Positions 1 to 5,756 are shown, counted from the first letter of the stretch. The stretch is 11,241 bases of DNA from DASQFY01 sp036397815 (GCA_036397815.1 DASWIE010000090.1:1-11241); one strand, 5' to 3'. The notes: a model not told the origin generated them from the sequence alone. Translations and numbers: made by a program.

Positions 1-96
1 GATGTCTACTCGTGGCGTCCGGATCGCGAGGATCCGAAGCTGCTGCTCCTGTACTGCCCCGACTGCGGCGATCGGGTCGAGATCAACCACGTCTAG
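1..96 (+). CDS. C-terminal end of a protein with a CPxC (zinc-ribbon-like) motif, 5' truncated
   Basis: An open frame enters from the left edge in frame 1 and ends at TAG 94-96, giving 31 visible residues. Near the end is YCPDCGDRVE, a CxxC knuckle of the kind found in zinc ribbons. Only one Cys pair is visible, so a second pair would have to lie upstream of the window. The short charged tail after the knuckle (ending INHV) suggests a C-terminal metal-binding element. Function cannot be assigned from this piece. The codons are GC-rich, like the main genes of the window and unlike the stretch that follows. Confidence 0.6.
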   Translation, partial: DVYSWRPDREDPKLLLLYCPDCGDRVEINHV

Positions 97-114
97 TGTG
101 GGCTAGGCGTCCGG

Positions 115-213
115 TCAGTTGAACCGGCGGCGAAGCATCGAACGGAACACTAGTGCCGCGACCAGTCCGACGGCTGCTCCGATGAGGGTGCCGAAGATGA
201 ACCGGTCGACGGA
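115..213 (-). other. Out-of-frame transmembrane segment, probable displaced C-terminus of the gene at 150-608
   Basis: Read on the minus strand from about position 213 to TGA 115-117, this frame encodes DRFIFGTLIGAAVG, continues as hydrophobic residues (LVAALVF), and ends in a basic cytoplasmic-type tail (SMLRRRFN). The frame is closed upstream by a TAG at 214-216, so this is not an independent ORF with a start. A shift of -1 relative to the upstream gene somewhere around 205-213 would join the two and give a protein with membrane helices at both ends. The join window has no obvious X-XXY-YYZ slippery heptamer, so a real or assembly-derived indel is more likely than programmed frameshifting. 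Confidence 0.5.
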
Positions 214-608
214 CTATCCGGGTAGCGGACGTAGACCGTCCCCTCTTCGCTCATCTCAGCGTTTTTTATGTGGAGAGAAGCGTCTGCCTCTTGACGTGTC
301 CACCGCTGAACGTAGCCGCCCGGCAGCACCTCAGTGTCGACGTGCCGCCAGCCGAGTCTCGCGCCGTGATCGAGCATCGCATCCGAAACGACCTCGACTT
401 CAATGCCGTATGTCTGGAAGCCGGCGAAGGCCTGGTACGGACCGACGAGAATCTCGAGCCCGGTCAGTAGTGTGCGCCCGGGCGGGACCAGCTCGGCCGC
501 CTGCGTACGCATCTGCTCCCGACTCGGGATCGTGGCGTTTGCGACCACGCCGCCGAGAAAGCCGCCCAGCGCAAAGGCGCCAATGGCGACCAGGATCCAG
601 CGCACCAC
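150..608 (-). CDS. Small membrane-anchored protein, apparently frameshifted near its C-terminus
   Basis: Read as is, this gives 152 residues. An N-terminal membrane segment (about residues 3-27, Gly/Ala/Val-rich) is followed by a soluble region of about 100 residues with alternating hydrophobic positions (for example EILVGPYQAF and YGIEVEVVSDAML). I do not recognise a family. The start is GTG at 608 or the adjacent GTG at 605. An AGAGGGG ribosome-binding site lies 2 nt before the first and 5 nt before the second, so 605 is somewhat more likely. After residue ~130 the protein turns into a low-complexity Ser/Pro tail ending at TAG 150-152, while a convincing membrane helix with a basic tail lies in the -1 frame and ends at TGA 115-117. 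The original protein was probably about 164 residues with a helix at each end. The region is visibly less GC-rich than the genes to its right. Confidence 0.6.
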   Translation of the reverse strand: MVRWILVAIGAFALGGFLGGVVANATIPSREQMRTQAAELVPPGRTLLTGLEILVGPYQAFAGFQTYGIEVEVVSDAMLDHGARLGWRHVDTEVLPGGYVQRWTRQEADASLHIKNAEMSEEGTVYVRYPDSPSTGSSSAPSSEQPSDWSRH

Positions 609-610
609 TT

Positions 611-617
611 CCCCTCT
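611..617 (-). promoter_or_regulatory. Ribosome-binding site of the gene at 150-608
   Basis: The minus strand reads AGAGGGG just before two consecutive GTG codons (608-606 and 605-603). The spacing favours the second GTG (5 nt rather than 2 nt). This supports the minus strand as the coding strand here. Confidence 0.5.
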
Positions 618-619
618 AA

Positions 620-910
620 CTTCGTGGGTTGATCATCGCGCCTCTGAAACGGGGATCGGCCATCCCACCGGATGCCCAACTGGTGTGCATAAGGGTCAAG
701 ATACGGTCCCTAGACGTTGTCGAAGACTGATTCATCGCCCCAGGCGTTTCACCAGCTGATCAAGTCGCGACGATCCAGCCCTATCGTGTCAGTTACGCCC
801 ACCAGTTGAGCATTGTGCCCATTGCCCAGACGGGGTGCGGCGAAATCCTCGGCGATCCCCGGCGCGACGTCACGCAGGGTTCGCCAGCTGGGCATCGGTC
901 TCCATTTCGG
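620..910. other. Gene-free spacer with dispersed 14-bp motifs, including a 17-bp inverted repeat pair
   Basis: No convincing gene is seen. The stretch is less GC-rich than its surroundings and lies downstream of the 3' end of tRNA-Glu. Four related copies of a motif close to CACCAGYTGRGCAT are visible: 675-688 region on the minus strand, and 750-763, 800-813 and 882-895 on the plus strand (the last begins CGCC). The copies at 672-688 (reverse) and 797-813 (forward) form a 17-bp inverted repeat with 15 matches, 108 bp apart. An 8-bp palindrome, GTCGCGAC, is at 764-771. No hairpin with a T-run was found, so a tRNA terminator is not identified. Confidence 0.35.
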
Positions 911-987
911 TGGTGCCCCCAACCGGATTCGAACCGGTGATCTCCACCTTGAAAGGGTGGCGTCCTAGGCCTCTAGACGATGGGGGC
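911..987 (-). tRNA. tRNA-Glu (anticodon UUC)
   Basis: On the minus strand the sequence folds into a complete cloverleaf. The acceptor stem pairs GCCCCCA with TGGGGGC. The anticodon stem-loop is CCACC-CTTTCAA-GGTGG with TTC at positions 34-36. The T arm is CCGG-TTCGAATCCGG. The discriminator base is A (914), and the CCA end is encoded at 911-913. The TTC anticodon reads GAA/GAG codons, so the tRNA inserts glutamate. A possible -10 element (TACCAT, minus strand 1006-1001) lies 13 nt upstream. The gene also follows the small membrane-protein gene on the same strand by 24 nt and could be co-transcribed with it. Confidence 0.97.
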
Positions 988-1000
988 GCGCGACCTGCAG

Positions 1001-1006
1001 ATGGTA
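1001..1006 (-). promoter_or_regulatory. Possible -10 element of tRNA-Glu
   Basis: The minus strand reads TACCAT, matching the TANNNT hexamer seen before several genes here. Transcription would begin around 994-995, about 7 nt before the mature tRNA 5' end. No good -35 box is visible. Confidence 0.35.
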
Positions 1007-1011
1007 CGGCC

Positions 1012-1323
1012 TCAGGGCGCGTAGAAGAGCAGGACCAGGATGACCGATCCCGCCAGCGCGGCGGCGGTCAGCAGGACCATCACGCCGCCTGCCAGGGCGA
1101 TGGCGATCGAACGGCCGGTCGACCCGGCGCGGTAGGAACGCTGCGACCAGACCCAGGCCTCGACGAACAGGAAGACCCCGACCGCGCTGGCGATCAGGCC
1201 GGCGCCGAGCATGGCGGAGACCGAGGCGCCGGAGTCGGTGCCGAGCAGCGCGATCGCCGAGAGGCCGCCTGCGATCAGCAGGCCGACGGCGCCGATCACC
1301 AGGTCGCGGGTCAAGGGAGGCAT
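1012..1323 (-). CDS. Small integral membrane protein, three predicted helices
   Basis: The protein has 103 residues, beginning MPPLTRDLVI. It consists almost entirely of three hydrophobic segments, at about residues 7-28, 33-58 and 72-100. A short charged loop (SQRSYRAGSTGR) separates the second and third helices. No catalytic or binding motif is visible and I do not recognise a family. The frame stays open upstream to 1422, but ATG at 1323 is preferred: TAGAAT stands 7 nt before it on the coding strand, the membrane topology starts cleanly there, and the longer version would overlap the divergent KGG-repeat gene. tRNA-Glu follows 24 nt downstream on the same strand. Confidence 0.7.
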   Translation of the reverse strand: MPPLTRDLVIGAVGLLIAGGLSAIALLGTDSGASVSAMLGAGLIASAVGVFLFVEAWVWSQRSYRAGSTGRSIAIALAGGVMVLLTAAALAGSVILVLLFYAP

Positions 1324-1330
1324 CCGCGGC

Positions 1331-1336
1331 ATTCTA
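1331..1336 (-). promoter_or_regulatory. -10 element (TAGAAT) for a leaderless start at 1323
   Basis: The minus strand reads GG-TAGAAT, then 7 nt, then ATG (1323-1321). This spacing puts the transcription start at or next to the ATG. It decides the start codon, because all upstream alternatives would lie upstream of the promoter. Confidence 0.55.
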
Positions 1337-1372
1337 CCGGCGGCACGCATCGTGCAGGCTGTCGCGGGCATG

Positions 1373-1612
1373 ATGGCTGACGAGAAGCAGGAGCCGATGA
1401 GCGTGCAGGACGCCGGGCGCAAGGGTGGCCGTGCAACCCGCGCTCGCTACGGGCCCGAGTTCTTCGCCAAGATCGGGCAGAAGGGCGGCCGGGCCGTCAG
1501 CCAGCGCTATCCGTCGGAGCACTTCCAGGCCATCGGCCGCAAGGGTGGCCGTCGGGTCGCCGAGCTGGTCGAGCGCGCGAAGCAGCTCGAGGAGGACGAG
1601 GAGGCCGGTTGA
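1373..1612 (+). CDS. KGG-repeat (YciG/general-stress-like) protein
   Basis: The protein has 79 residues, is hydrophilic and lacks membrane segments. Three copies of a G-x-K-G-G motif occur at residues 17-19, 37-39 and 57-59, an exact 20-residue period. The spacers carry the typical aromatic pattern (RYGPEFFAKIG, RYPSEHFQAIG). The last repeat runs into a charged helix (VAELVERAKQLEEDEE). KGG-repeat proteins such as YciG and GsiB-type proteins are small, disordered, stress-induced proteins; the role here is inferred from the motif only. The start is uncertain: ATG 1370 and 1373 are adjacent, and ATG 1397 has AGGAG only 3 nt upstream. The gene is divergent from the membrane-protein gene, with about 47 bp between starts. 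Confidence 0.82.
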   Translation: MADEKQEPMSVQDAGRKGGRATRARYGPEFFAKIGQKGGRAVSQRYPSEHFQAIGRKGGRRVAELVERAKQLEEDEEAG

Positions 1613-1716
1613 GGCGCTCGGTCCACGTCTACCTCGATGGCGGCCAGTTGGTGGTTGCCCCCGGTGCCGTATCCGCCCGAGTCGTTCAGCCAACCCTGAC
1701 TCTCTAGACTCGGCGC
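1613..1716. other. Short intergenic region before the DNA ligase
   Basis: No gene is seen. The only recognisable element is the TAGACT hexamer at 1705-1710. No strong hairpin followed by T residues is visible after the KGG-repeat gene. Confidence 0.4.
1705..1710 (+). promoter_or_regulatory. -10 element (TAGACT) for a leaderless GTG start of the DNA ligase
   Basis: TAGACT ends 6 nt before GTG 1717, and no Shine-Dalgarno sequence is present. The arrangement matches other starts in the window and supports GTG 1717 as both the transcription and translation start. Confidence 0.45.
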
Positions 1717-3438
1717 GTGGCCTCCTCCCCATTCGCCGAATTCGGGCGCGTCGCCAATGCCATCGCCGCGACGACCTCCAAGCTTCGCAAGCGCGACCTG
1801 CTGGCCCGGTACCTGGGCGAGCTGCCGGCGGCGGATCTGCCCGTGGCGGCCACCCTCTTCGCCGGACGGCCGCTTCCCGGCGCTGCGGATCGGCTCGGGC
1901 TGGGCTGGGTCCAGCAGAGCCAGGCGCTGGCGGCCGCCTCGGGTGCAGATGCGCAGGCGCTCAACGCCGCGTACCTTCGCCATTCCGACCTGGGGGACGC
2001 GGCGGCTGAGCTCCTGGCGGCTCGCCAGCGAGCCGGCAAAGCCCTGACGGTGGCCGACGTGGACGCCGCCTACCGCTCGATGAGCGATGCGGCGAGCTCC
2101 GAGGCGCGGATCGCCGCCATGGCGCAGCTGCTCGCGCGGGCGACCCCAGCCGAGGCGCGTTACGTGGGCCGGATCGCGGCGCGCGAGCTCCGCATCGGGC
2201 TGCGCGAGGGGCTGCTGGAGGAGGCGATCGCGACCGCCTTTGACCGTCCGATCGGCGAGGTGCGTCGAGCGCTGATGCTGGTCGGCGAGCCCGGGGAGGC
2301 CGCCGTGCTTGCCCGCGAGGACCGCCTGGCCACCGCCGCGCTCCACCTCGGCCGTCCCATCCGCTTCATGCTGGCCACCCCGGTCGCCGATGCGGACGAG
2401 GTGATGCGCCGGGTCGGCGACGAGGCCTGGATCGAGGACAAGTACGACGGCATCCGCGCCCAGCTGCACCTGGACGACGAAGGCCCGCGCCTCTTCTCGC
2501 GCGACCTGAACGACATCACCGTCTCGTTCCCGGAGGTCGTGGCGTCGGCGTCCGGCCTCGGCCATCGGCTGGTGATCGACGGCGAGCTGGTGCCGTATCG
2601 GGCGGGATCGGTCCTCGACTTCGCCAGCCTCCAGACCCGGCTCGGACGGGTCAATCCAAGCGCCGAGCTGCAGGCACAGGTGCCGGTGGTGCTGGTCGCC
2701 TTCGACCTGCTCCACCTGGATGGGCGCGACCTGCTCGAGGTCCCGCTCCGAGAGCGACGACAGGCGCTGGAGGCGCTTGATCTGCCGGGACGCACCGGCG
2801 AACGGTTCCTCTTCTCGCACCTCGCCAGCGCGCGCACCGCGGACGAGGTCGAGGCGCAGTTCGACGACGCGCGCGAGCGGCGCAACGAGGGCCTGATGGT
2901 CAAGGATCCGGACTCGGTCTATCAGCCGGGGCGCCGTGGGCTCGGGTGGCTGAAGCTCAAGAAGGCGCTGGCAACCCTGGACTGCGTGGTGGTCGGGGTG
3001 GAGTGGGGGCACGGCAAGCGTCGGGGAGTGCTCTCCGACTACACGTTTGCCGTTCGCCAGACCGATGACCCGGACGCGCCGCTCCTCACCATCGGCAAGG
3101 CATACACCGGCCTGACCGATGCCGAGATAGCGACCATGACCGAGCATTTCAAGGAGATCACGCTGCGAGACTTCGGCCGGTATCGGACCGTGGTGCCCGA
3201 GGTGGTGGTGGAGATCGCGTTCGATCGGATCATGCGGTCCGGGCGTCACAAGTCCGGATTCGCGATGCGCTTCCCGCGGATCGTCCGCATCCGCGACGAC
3301 AAGATGCCCGCCGAGATCGACACGCTGCAGACGGCGGAGCGCCTCTTCGGGGAGCAGGCCAGCGGCCGGATCCTGTTGGCGACCGGCGAACGGGGCGAGA
3401 CCGAGCGGATCGCCGCCACCGGCGAGGTGGGGGAGTAG
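1717..3438 (+). CDS. ATP-dependent DNA ligase, archaeal/eukaryotic type I (LigB-like)
   Basis: The protein has 573 residues, the usual length for this family. The domains follow in standard order: a helical DNA-binding N-terminal domain (about 1-190, including RYVGRIAARELRIGLREG), the nucleotidyltransferase domain (about 215-415), and an OB-fold domain (about 420-545). The catalytic set is complete: motif I EDKYDGIRAQ with the AMP-accepting Lys242, motif III IDGELV with Glu290, motif IV EGLMVK (Glu391 to Lys396), and motif V WLKLKK (411-416). It therefore should adenylate itself with ATP and seal nicks. In bacteria such ligases work in repair beside the NAD-dependent LigA. Ku and a degenerate ligase-like protein lie 3.4 kb downstream, so it may provide end joining with a sealing enzyme; that is inference. 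The start is GTG 1717, apparently leaderless. The tail beyond about 550 is non-conserved. Confidence 0.95.
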   Translation: MASSPFAEFGRVANAIAATTSKLRKRDLLARYLGELPAADLPVAATLFAGRPLPGAADRLGLGWVQQSQALAAASGADAQALNAAYLRHSDLGDAAAELLAARQRAGKALTVADVDAAYRSMSDAASSEARIAAMAQLLARATPAEARYVGRIAARELRIGLREGLLEEAIATAFDRPIGEVRRALMLVGEPGEAAVLAREDRLATAALHLGRPIRFMLATPVADADEVMRRVGDEAWIEDKYDGIRAQLHLDDEGPRLFSRDLNDITVSFPEVVASASGLGHRLVIDGELVPYRAGSVLDFASLQTRLGRVNPSAELQAQVPVVLVAFDLLHLDGRDLLEVPLRERRQALEALDLPGRTGERFLFSHLASARTADEVEAQFDDARERRNEGLMVKDPDSVYQPGRRGLGWLKLKKALATLDCVVVGVEWGHGKRRGVLSDYTFAVRQTDDPDAPLLTIGKAYTGLTDAEIATMTEHFKEITLRDFGRYRTVVPEVVVEIAFDRIMRSGRHKSGFAMRFPRIVRIRDDKMPAEIDTLQTAERLFGEQASGRILLATGERGETERIAATGEVGE

Positions 3439-3490
3439 GTCGTTGAGGCGAGGGCCCATGCGAGCCGTCATGCCGCCGTCAGACCCTAGT

Positions 3491-3538
3491 TGTGCGGCTG
3501 TGCGGCTGTGCGGCTGTGCGGCTGTGCGGCTGTGCTGC
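3491..3538 (+). repeat. 8-bp tandem repeat (TGTGCGGC), five exact copies and one variant
   Basis: Five perfect head-to-tail copies of TGTGCGGC occupy 3491-3530. A sixth copy with one G-to-T change, TGTGCTGC, occupies 3531-3538. The unit length is not a multiple of three, and the array lies outside credible genes. It ends about 30 nt before the presumed -10 element of the methyltransferase gene, just upstream of where a -35 region would be. Slipped-strand changes in copy number are plausible. Confidence 0.9.
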
Positions 3539-3567
3539 AGAACCACGTCCTGAAATCGCGCGACCGG

Positions 3568-3573
3568 TAGCAT
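3568..3573 (+). promoter_or_regulatory. -10 element (TAGCAT) for a leaderless start at 3581
   Basis: GG-TAGCAT is followed by 7 nt and ATG 3581; no Shine-Dalgarno sequence precedes the ATG. The hexamer is flanked by inverted ACCGG/CCGGT arms (3563-3567 and 3574-3578), which could be an operator or coincidence. Confidence 0.55.
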
Positions 3574-3580
3574 CCGGTTC

Positions 3581-4357
3581 ATGCCAGACGACGACAACCT
3601 CCCCGAGCACGTGCGCCGTAACCGGGCGGCATGGGACACGTACGCCGCCGACTATGTCGCGCCGGCGGAACGGAGCTGGGCGAGCGACGAGCCGAGCTGG
3701 GGGATCTGGGGCGTCCCGGAGTCGCAGGTCGGGATGCTACCGGCCGACGTGCGGGGCACGGACGTGATCGAGCTTGGGTGCGGGACGGCCTACGTATCGG
3801 CCTGGCTGGCGCGCCGTGGTGCGAGCGTGACGGGGATCGACAACTCGCCCGCCCAGCTCGAGACCGCACGCCGCCTGCAGCGCGAGCACGGGCTGGACTT
3901 CCCGCTGCTGCTCGGCAACGCCGAGGCGGTGCCGCTGCCCGACGCAAGCTTCGATTTCGCGATCAGCGAATACGGCGCCTCGATCTGGGCCGATCCCCAC
4001 CACTGGATCCCGGAGGCCGCGCGCCTCCTTCGCCCCGGTGGACAGCTCTCGTTCCTGGTCAACGGCGTGATCCTGATGCTTGCCGCTCCGGACGAGGAGG
4101 AGGTGCCCGCCTCCGACCGGCTCTTGCGGCCGCTCTTCGGGATGCACCGCATGGAGTGGCCCGACACACCGGCGGTCGAGTTCCACCTGCCGCACGGGGA
4201 GTGGATCCGGCTGCTGCGCGCCAACGGCTTCGAGGTGACCGAGCTGGTCGAGATCCAGCCTCCGGAGGGCGCGACGACGCGGTACCCGTTCGTGACGCTC
4301 GAGTGGGCGCGGCGCTGGCCGAGCGAGGAGGTGTGGAAGGCCCGCAAGCAGGGATGA
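3581..4357 (+). CDS. Class I SAM-dependent methyltransferase
   Basis: The protein has 258 residues and a Rossmann-fold methyltransferase core. Motif I, VIELGCGTA (62-70), forms the SAM-binding Gly loop. The acidic end of strand beta-2 is GIDNSP (Asp87). GNAEAVPLPDASFDFAIS (112-129) carries the adenine-binding region and strand beta-4. LLRPGGQL (149-156) is the post-motif hairpin. The N-terminal stretch (NRAAWDTYAADYVAPAERSW) and the Trp-rich WGIWGVPE segment are typical of Methyltransf_11/25-type enzymes in GC-rich bacteria. The methyl acceptor cannot be told from sequence; a small molecule is likely. There are no membrane segments or signal peptide. The stop lies 19 nt before the next start, but that gene seems to have its own -10 element. 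The start is the leaderless-type ATG 3581. Confidence 0.9.
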   Translation: MPDDDNLPEHVRRNRAAWDTYAADYVAPAERSWASDEPSWGIWGVPESQVGMLPADVRGTDVIELGCGTAYVSAWLARRGASVTGIDNSPAQLETARRLQREHGLDFPLLLGNAEAVPLPDASFDFAISEYGASIWADPHHWIPEAARLLRPGGQLSFLVNGVILMLAAPDEEEVPASDRLLRPLFGMHRMEWPDTPAVEFHLPHGEWIRLLRANGFEVTELVEIQPPEGATTRYPFVTLEWARRWPSEEVWKARKQG

Positions 4358-4363
4358 GCGGGG

Positions 4364-4369
4364 TAGGAT
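4364..4369 (+). promoter_or_regulatory. -10 element (TAGGAT) for a leaderless start at 4377
   Basis: GG-TAGGAT stands 7 nt before ATG 4377, within the 19-nt gap after the methyltransferase stop. There is no Shine-Dalgarno sequence. An internal promoter this close to the upstream stop suggests the second gene can be expressed independently. Confidence 0.55.
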
Positions 4370-4376
4370 TCGCGCG

Positions 4377-5006
4377 ATGAGCGCCTTCGCCACCGAACCG
4401 TCGGCCACCGATCCGTTCGCGCCATCGCCGTTCCGCGCGATCGCGATCGACGTCTACACCGCGGCCTATCGCGTCTCGGGCGAGACCTCGACCCGATTCG
4501 GCAGGGTGGCGGATATCGTCAACCAGGTCACCTCCACCCACCTCATCGTTGAGCACGCCACGGTCAGCGAGTACGCCGACCCGGCGGCGACGATGGGGGC
4601 CCTGCAGGTGCTGGTCACGCTGGACGAGATCCTGTTCGTGGTTGCCGGCGCTGAGCCCGGCGAGGCCCGGCCGGAGATGAGGATCCCGAAGCGCCCGGTG
4701 CGGGCGCAGATCGCGCTGCCGCCGTTCCGGCTTACCGGCGCTGTCCACGTCGCTCCCGGGAGCCGCCCGGTCGATGGCATGTTGAACGTCAGCGAGCGCT
4801 TCCTGGCCATCACCGACGTGGCGGTCGCCTGCGGCGCACACCCAGAGCTGAGCCGGACGGCGCCGGCGGCCGCCCTCCAGCGAAAGCTGGCGCACCTGAT
4901 CATGGTCCTCGATGACGAGCGGCCGGACGAGCTGCTTGCCGACGTGCTCGACGAGCAGACGGCGGAACGCTGGCTCAAGCCGCGGGAGCCGGGCGGCGAG
5001 CTCTAG
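4377..5006 (+). CDS. Uncharacterised protein made of two tandem copies of one domain
   Basis: The protein has 209 residues, with no membrane segment and no signal peptide. Two halves resemble each other. Residues ~22-95 contain YRVSGETSTRFGRVADIVN, then LIVEHATV, then LFVVAGAEP. Residues ~108-184 contain FRLTGAVHVAPGSRPVDGMLN, then FLAITDVAV, then LIMVLDDERP. Each unit reads as beta strand, Gly turn, (S/G)R-x-x-D-x-x-N, strand, strand. This resembles DUF6812-type units from memory, but I am not sure of the family. The protein may be a small beta-barrel adaptor or sensor; no catalytic residues stand out. The Asn/Asp positions are conserved between copies (Asp46/Asn49 and Asp133/Asn137 by eye). 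The start is ATG 4377 behind TAGGAT. The stop (5004-5006) overlaps the stop of the convergent gene. Confidence 0.75.
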   Translation: MSAFATEPSATDPFAPSPFRAIAIDVYTAAYRVSGETSTRFGRVADIVNQVTSTHLIVEHATVSEYADPAATMGALQVLVTLDEILFVVAGAEPGEARPEMRIPKRPVRAQIALPPFRLTGAVHVAPGSRPVDGMLNVSERFLAITDVAVACGAHPELSRTAPAAALQRKLAHLIMVLDDERPDELLADVLDEQTAERWLKPREPGGEL

Positions 5007-5749
5007 GCTCGGTTGGGCGCGGGTTCGCCGGCCCGCATCGAGCCCGCCTCGGCGGCATCCATCACCGCCTGCACGAAGCGCGCGACGCGCGCCGCATCCA
5101 TGCGCTGGACCCGACCGATGCGCTGCGCCCACCACGGCGCGTTCTCTGAGGTGACGACCTCGGCGTCGGGCTCCTCGAGCACGATCACGCTGAACGACCG
5201 CGGGAAGGCGACTGCCGGCGCGATCGGCAGGCCGTGCTCATCGGCCGCTGACCGCGCCCAGTGGGCCACCGCTTCGGCGACGGTGTCGGCATCGAACGAT
5301 GGGTTGGTTCGGCACGGGATCCAGCCCCTGAACGATTTGGTGTCGTATTCCCAGCCTCGGCCGCGCACGCGGTAACGCCCGCGCCATCGCCGCGCGATCA
5401 GGGCACGCACGCCGGCGGGCCCGACCAACAGCGCGGCCAGGTCGTTCGGCACCGCCGGCAGGCGGGGCGAGAGGATGAGGACGTAGCTGTCGTCGAAGGC
5501 CGGCGCCAGCAGGCGAGCCAGGTCATCTCCCGCGCCGCGCCGTGGTCCCGCGCTCATCGCGCGCATCAGCCAGGCGGCGCCAACCCCGATGCCGAGCGCG
5601 GCAGCGATGCCGAGCGCCGCCGCGCCGACCCGGCTGTCCGGAAGGGCGGCCATCAGCACGATCGCCGACAGGCCCACGACCAGCATCGCCAGTGCCAGGA
5701 CGATCGACCAGCGGCGGCTGGGTGCGTCGGCTGGGCGGATCAGCCGCAT
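5003..5749 (-). CDS. Membrane-anchored NERD-like protein
   Basis: The protein has 248 residues. Two membrane helices (about 14-36 and 42-64) precede a soluble domain. NDLAALLVGPAGVRALIARRWRGRYRVRGRG (102-132), followed by NPSFDADTVAEAV (149-161), matches the layout of NERD (nuclease-related) domains: a disordered-to-strand entry, the LVGPxGV turn, a basic strand, then a helix. The acidic/Lys pair common in NERD proteins (an IETK-like segment) reads LIARRW here, so nuclease activity is doubtful. The longer open frame to 5947 is rejected: GGAGG stands 7 nt before ATG 5749, and the longer form would cover the start of the OsmC gene. The gene is divergent from OsmC, with 29 bp between starts, and convergent with the duplicated-domain gene. 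Its promoter must lie within the OsmC coding region. Confidence 0.72.
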   Translation of the reverse strand: MRLIRPADAPSRRWSIVLALAMLVVGLSAIVLMAALPDSRVGAAALGIAAALGIGVGAAWLMRAMSAGPRRGAGDDLARLLAPAFDDSYVLILSPRLPAVPNDLAALLVGPAGVRALIARRWRGRYRVRGRGWEYDTKSFRGWIPCRTNPSFDADTVAEAVAHWARSAADEHGLPIAPAVAFPRSFSVIVLEEPDAEVVTSENAPWWAQRIGRVQRMDAARVARFVQAVMDAAEAGSMRAGEPAPNRA

Positions 5750-5756
5750 CGGCCGT

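Larger units (their letters stand above)
3439..3580. other. Intergenic region with an 8-bp tandem repeat and a promoter
   Basis: Between the ligase stop and the methyltransferase start lie an 8-bp tandem array (3491-3538) and a TAGCAT element (3568-3573). The latter sits in the loop of a short inverted repeat, ACCGG-TAGCAT-CCGGT (3563-3578). A 33-codon ORF from ATG 3460 runs through the repeats but is not credible as a gene. Confidence 0.45.

Noticed and set aside
205..216. Programmed -1 frameshift site
   Set aside because: There is no slippery heptamer and no evident downstream stem-loop. An indel explains the pattern more simply.
119..619. A plus-strand frame opposite the small membrane-protein gene
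   Set aside because: It is an Arg/Ser/Pro-rich product without features. The minus strand has a ribosome-binding site and membrane helices.
600..987. An attachment-site duplication of the tRNA-Glu 3' end
   Set aside because: No second copy of the tRNA end longer than a few bases was found inside the window.
1324..1422. N-terminal extension of the small membrane protein to 1422
   Set aside because: It would overlap the divergent KGG-repeat gene and its start, adds a Cys/Met-rich non-membrane stretch, and ignores the TAGAAT element 7 nt before ATG 1323.
3491..3538. CRISPR-like array
   Set aside because: The units are 8 bp and directly joined, with no spacers and no cas genes.
3460..3555. A 33-codon ORF running through the 8-bp repeats (Cys/Ala/Arg-rich)
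   Set aside because: Its repetitive peptide arises from the DNA repeat. There is no ribosome-binding site, and no leaderless element was seen before it.
1507..3639. A 710-codon open frame antisense to the DNA ligase
   Set aside because: It mirrors a ligase with all catalytic motifs intact and has low-complexity Arg/His/Gly-rich content. Long antisense frames are expected in such GC-rich genes.
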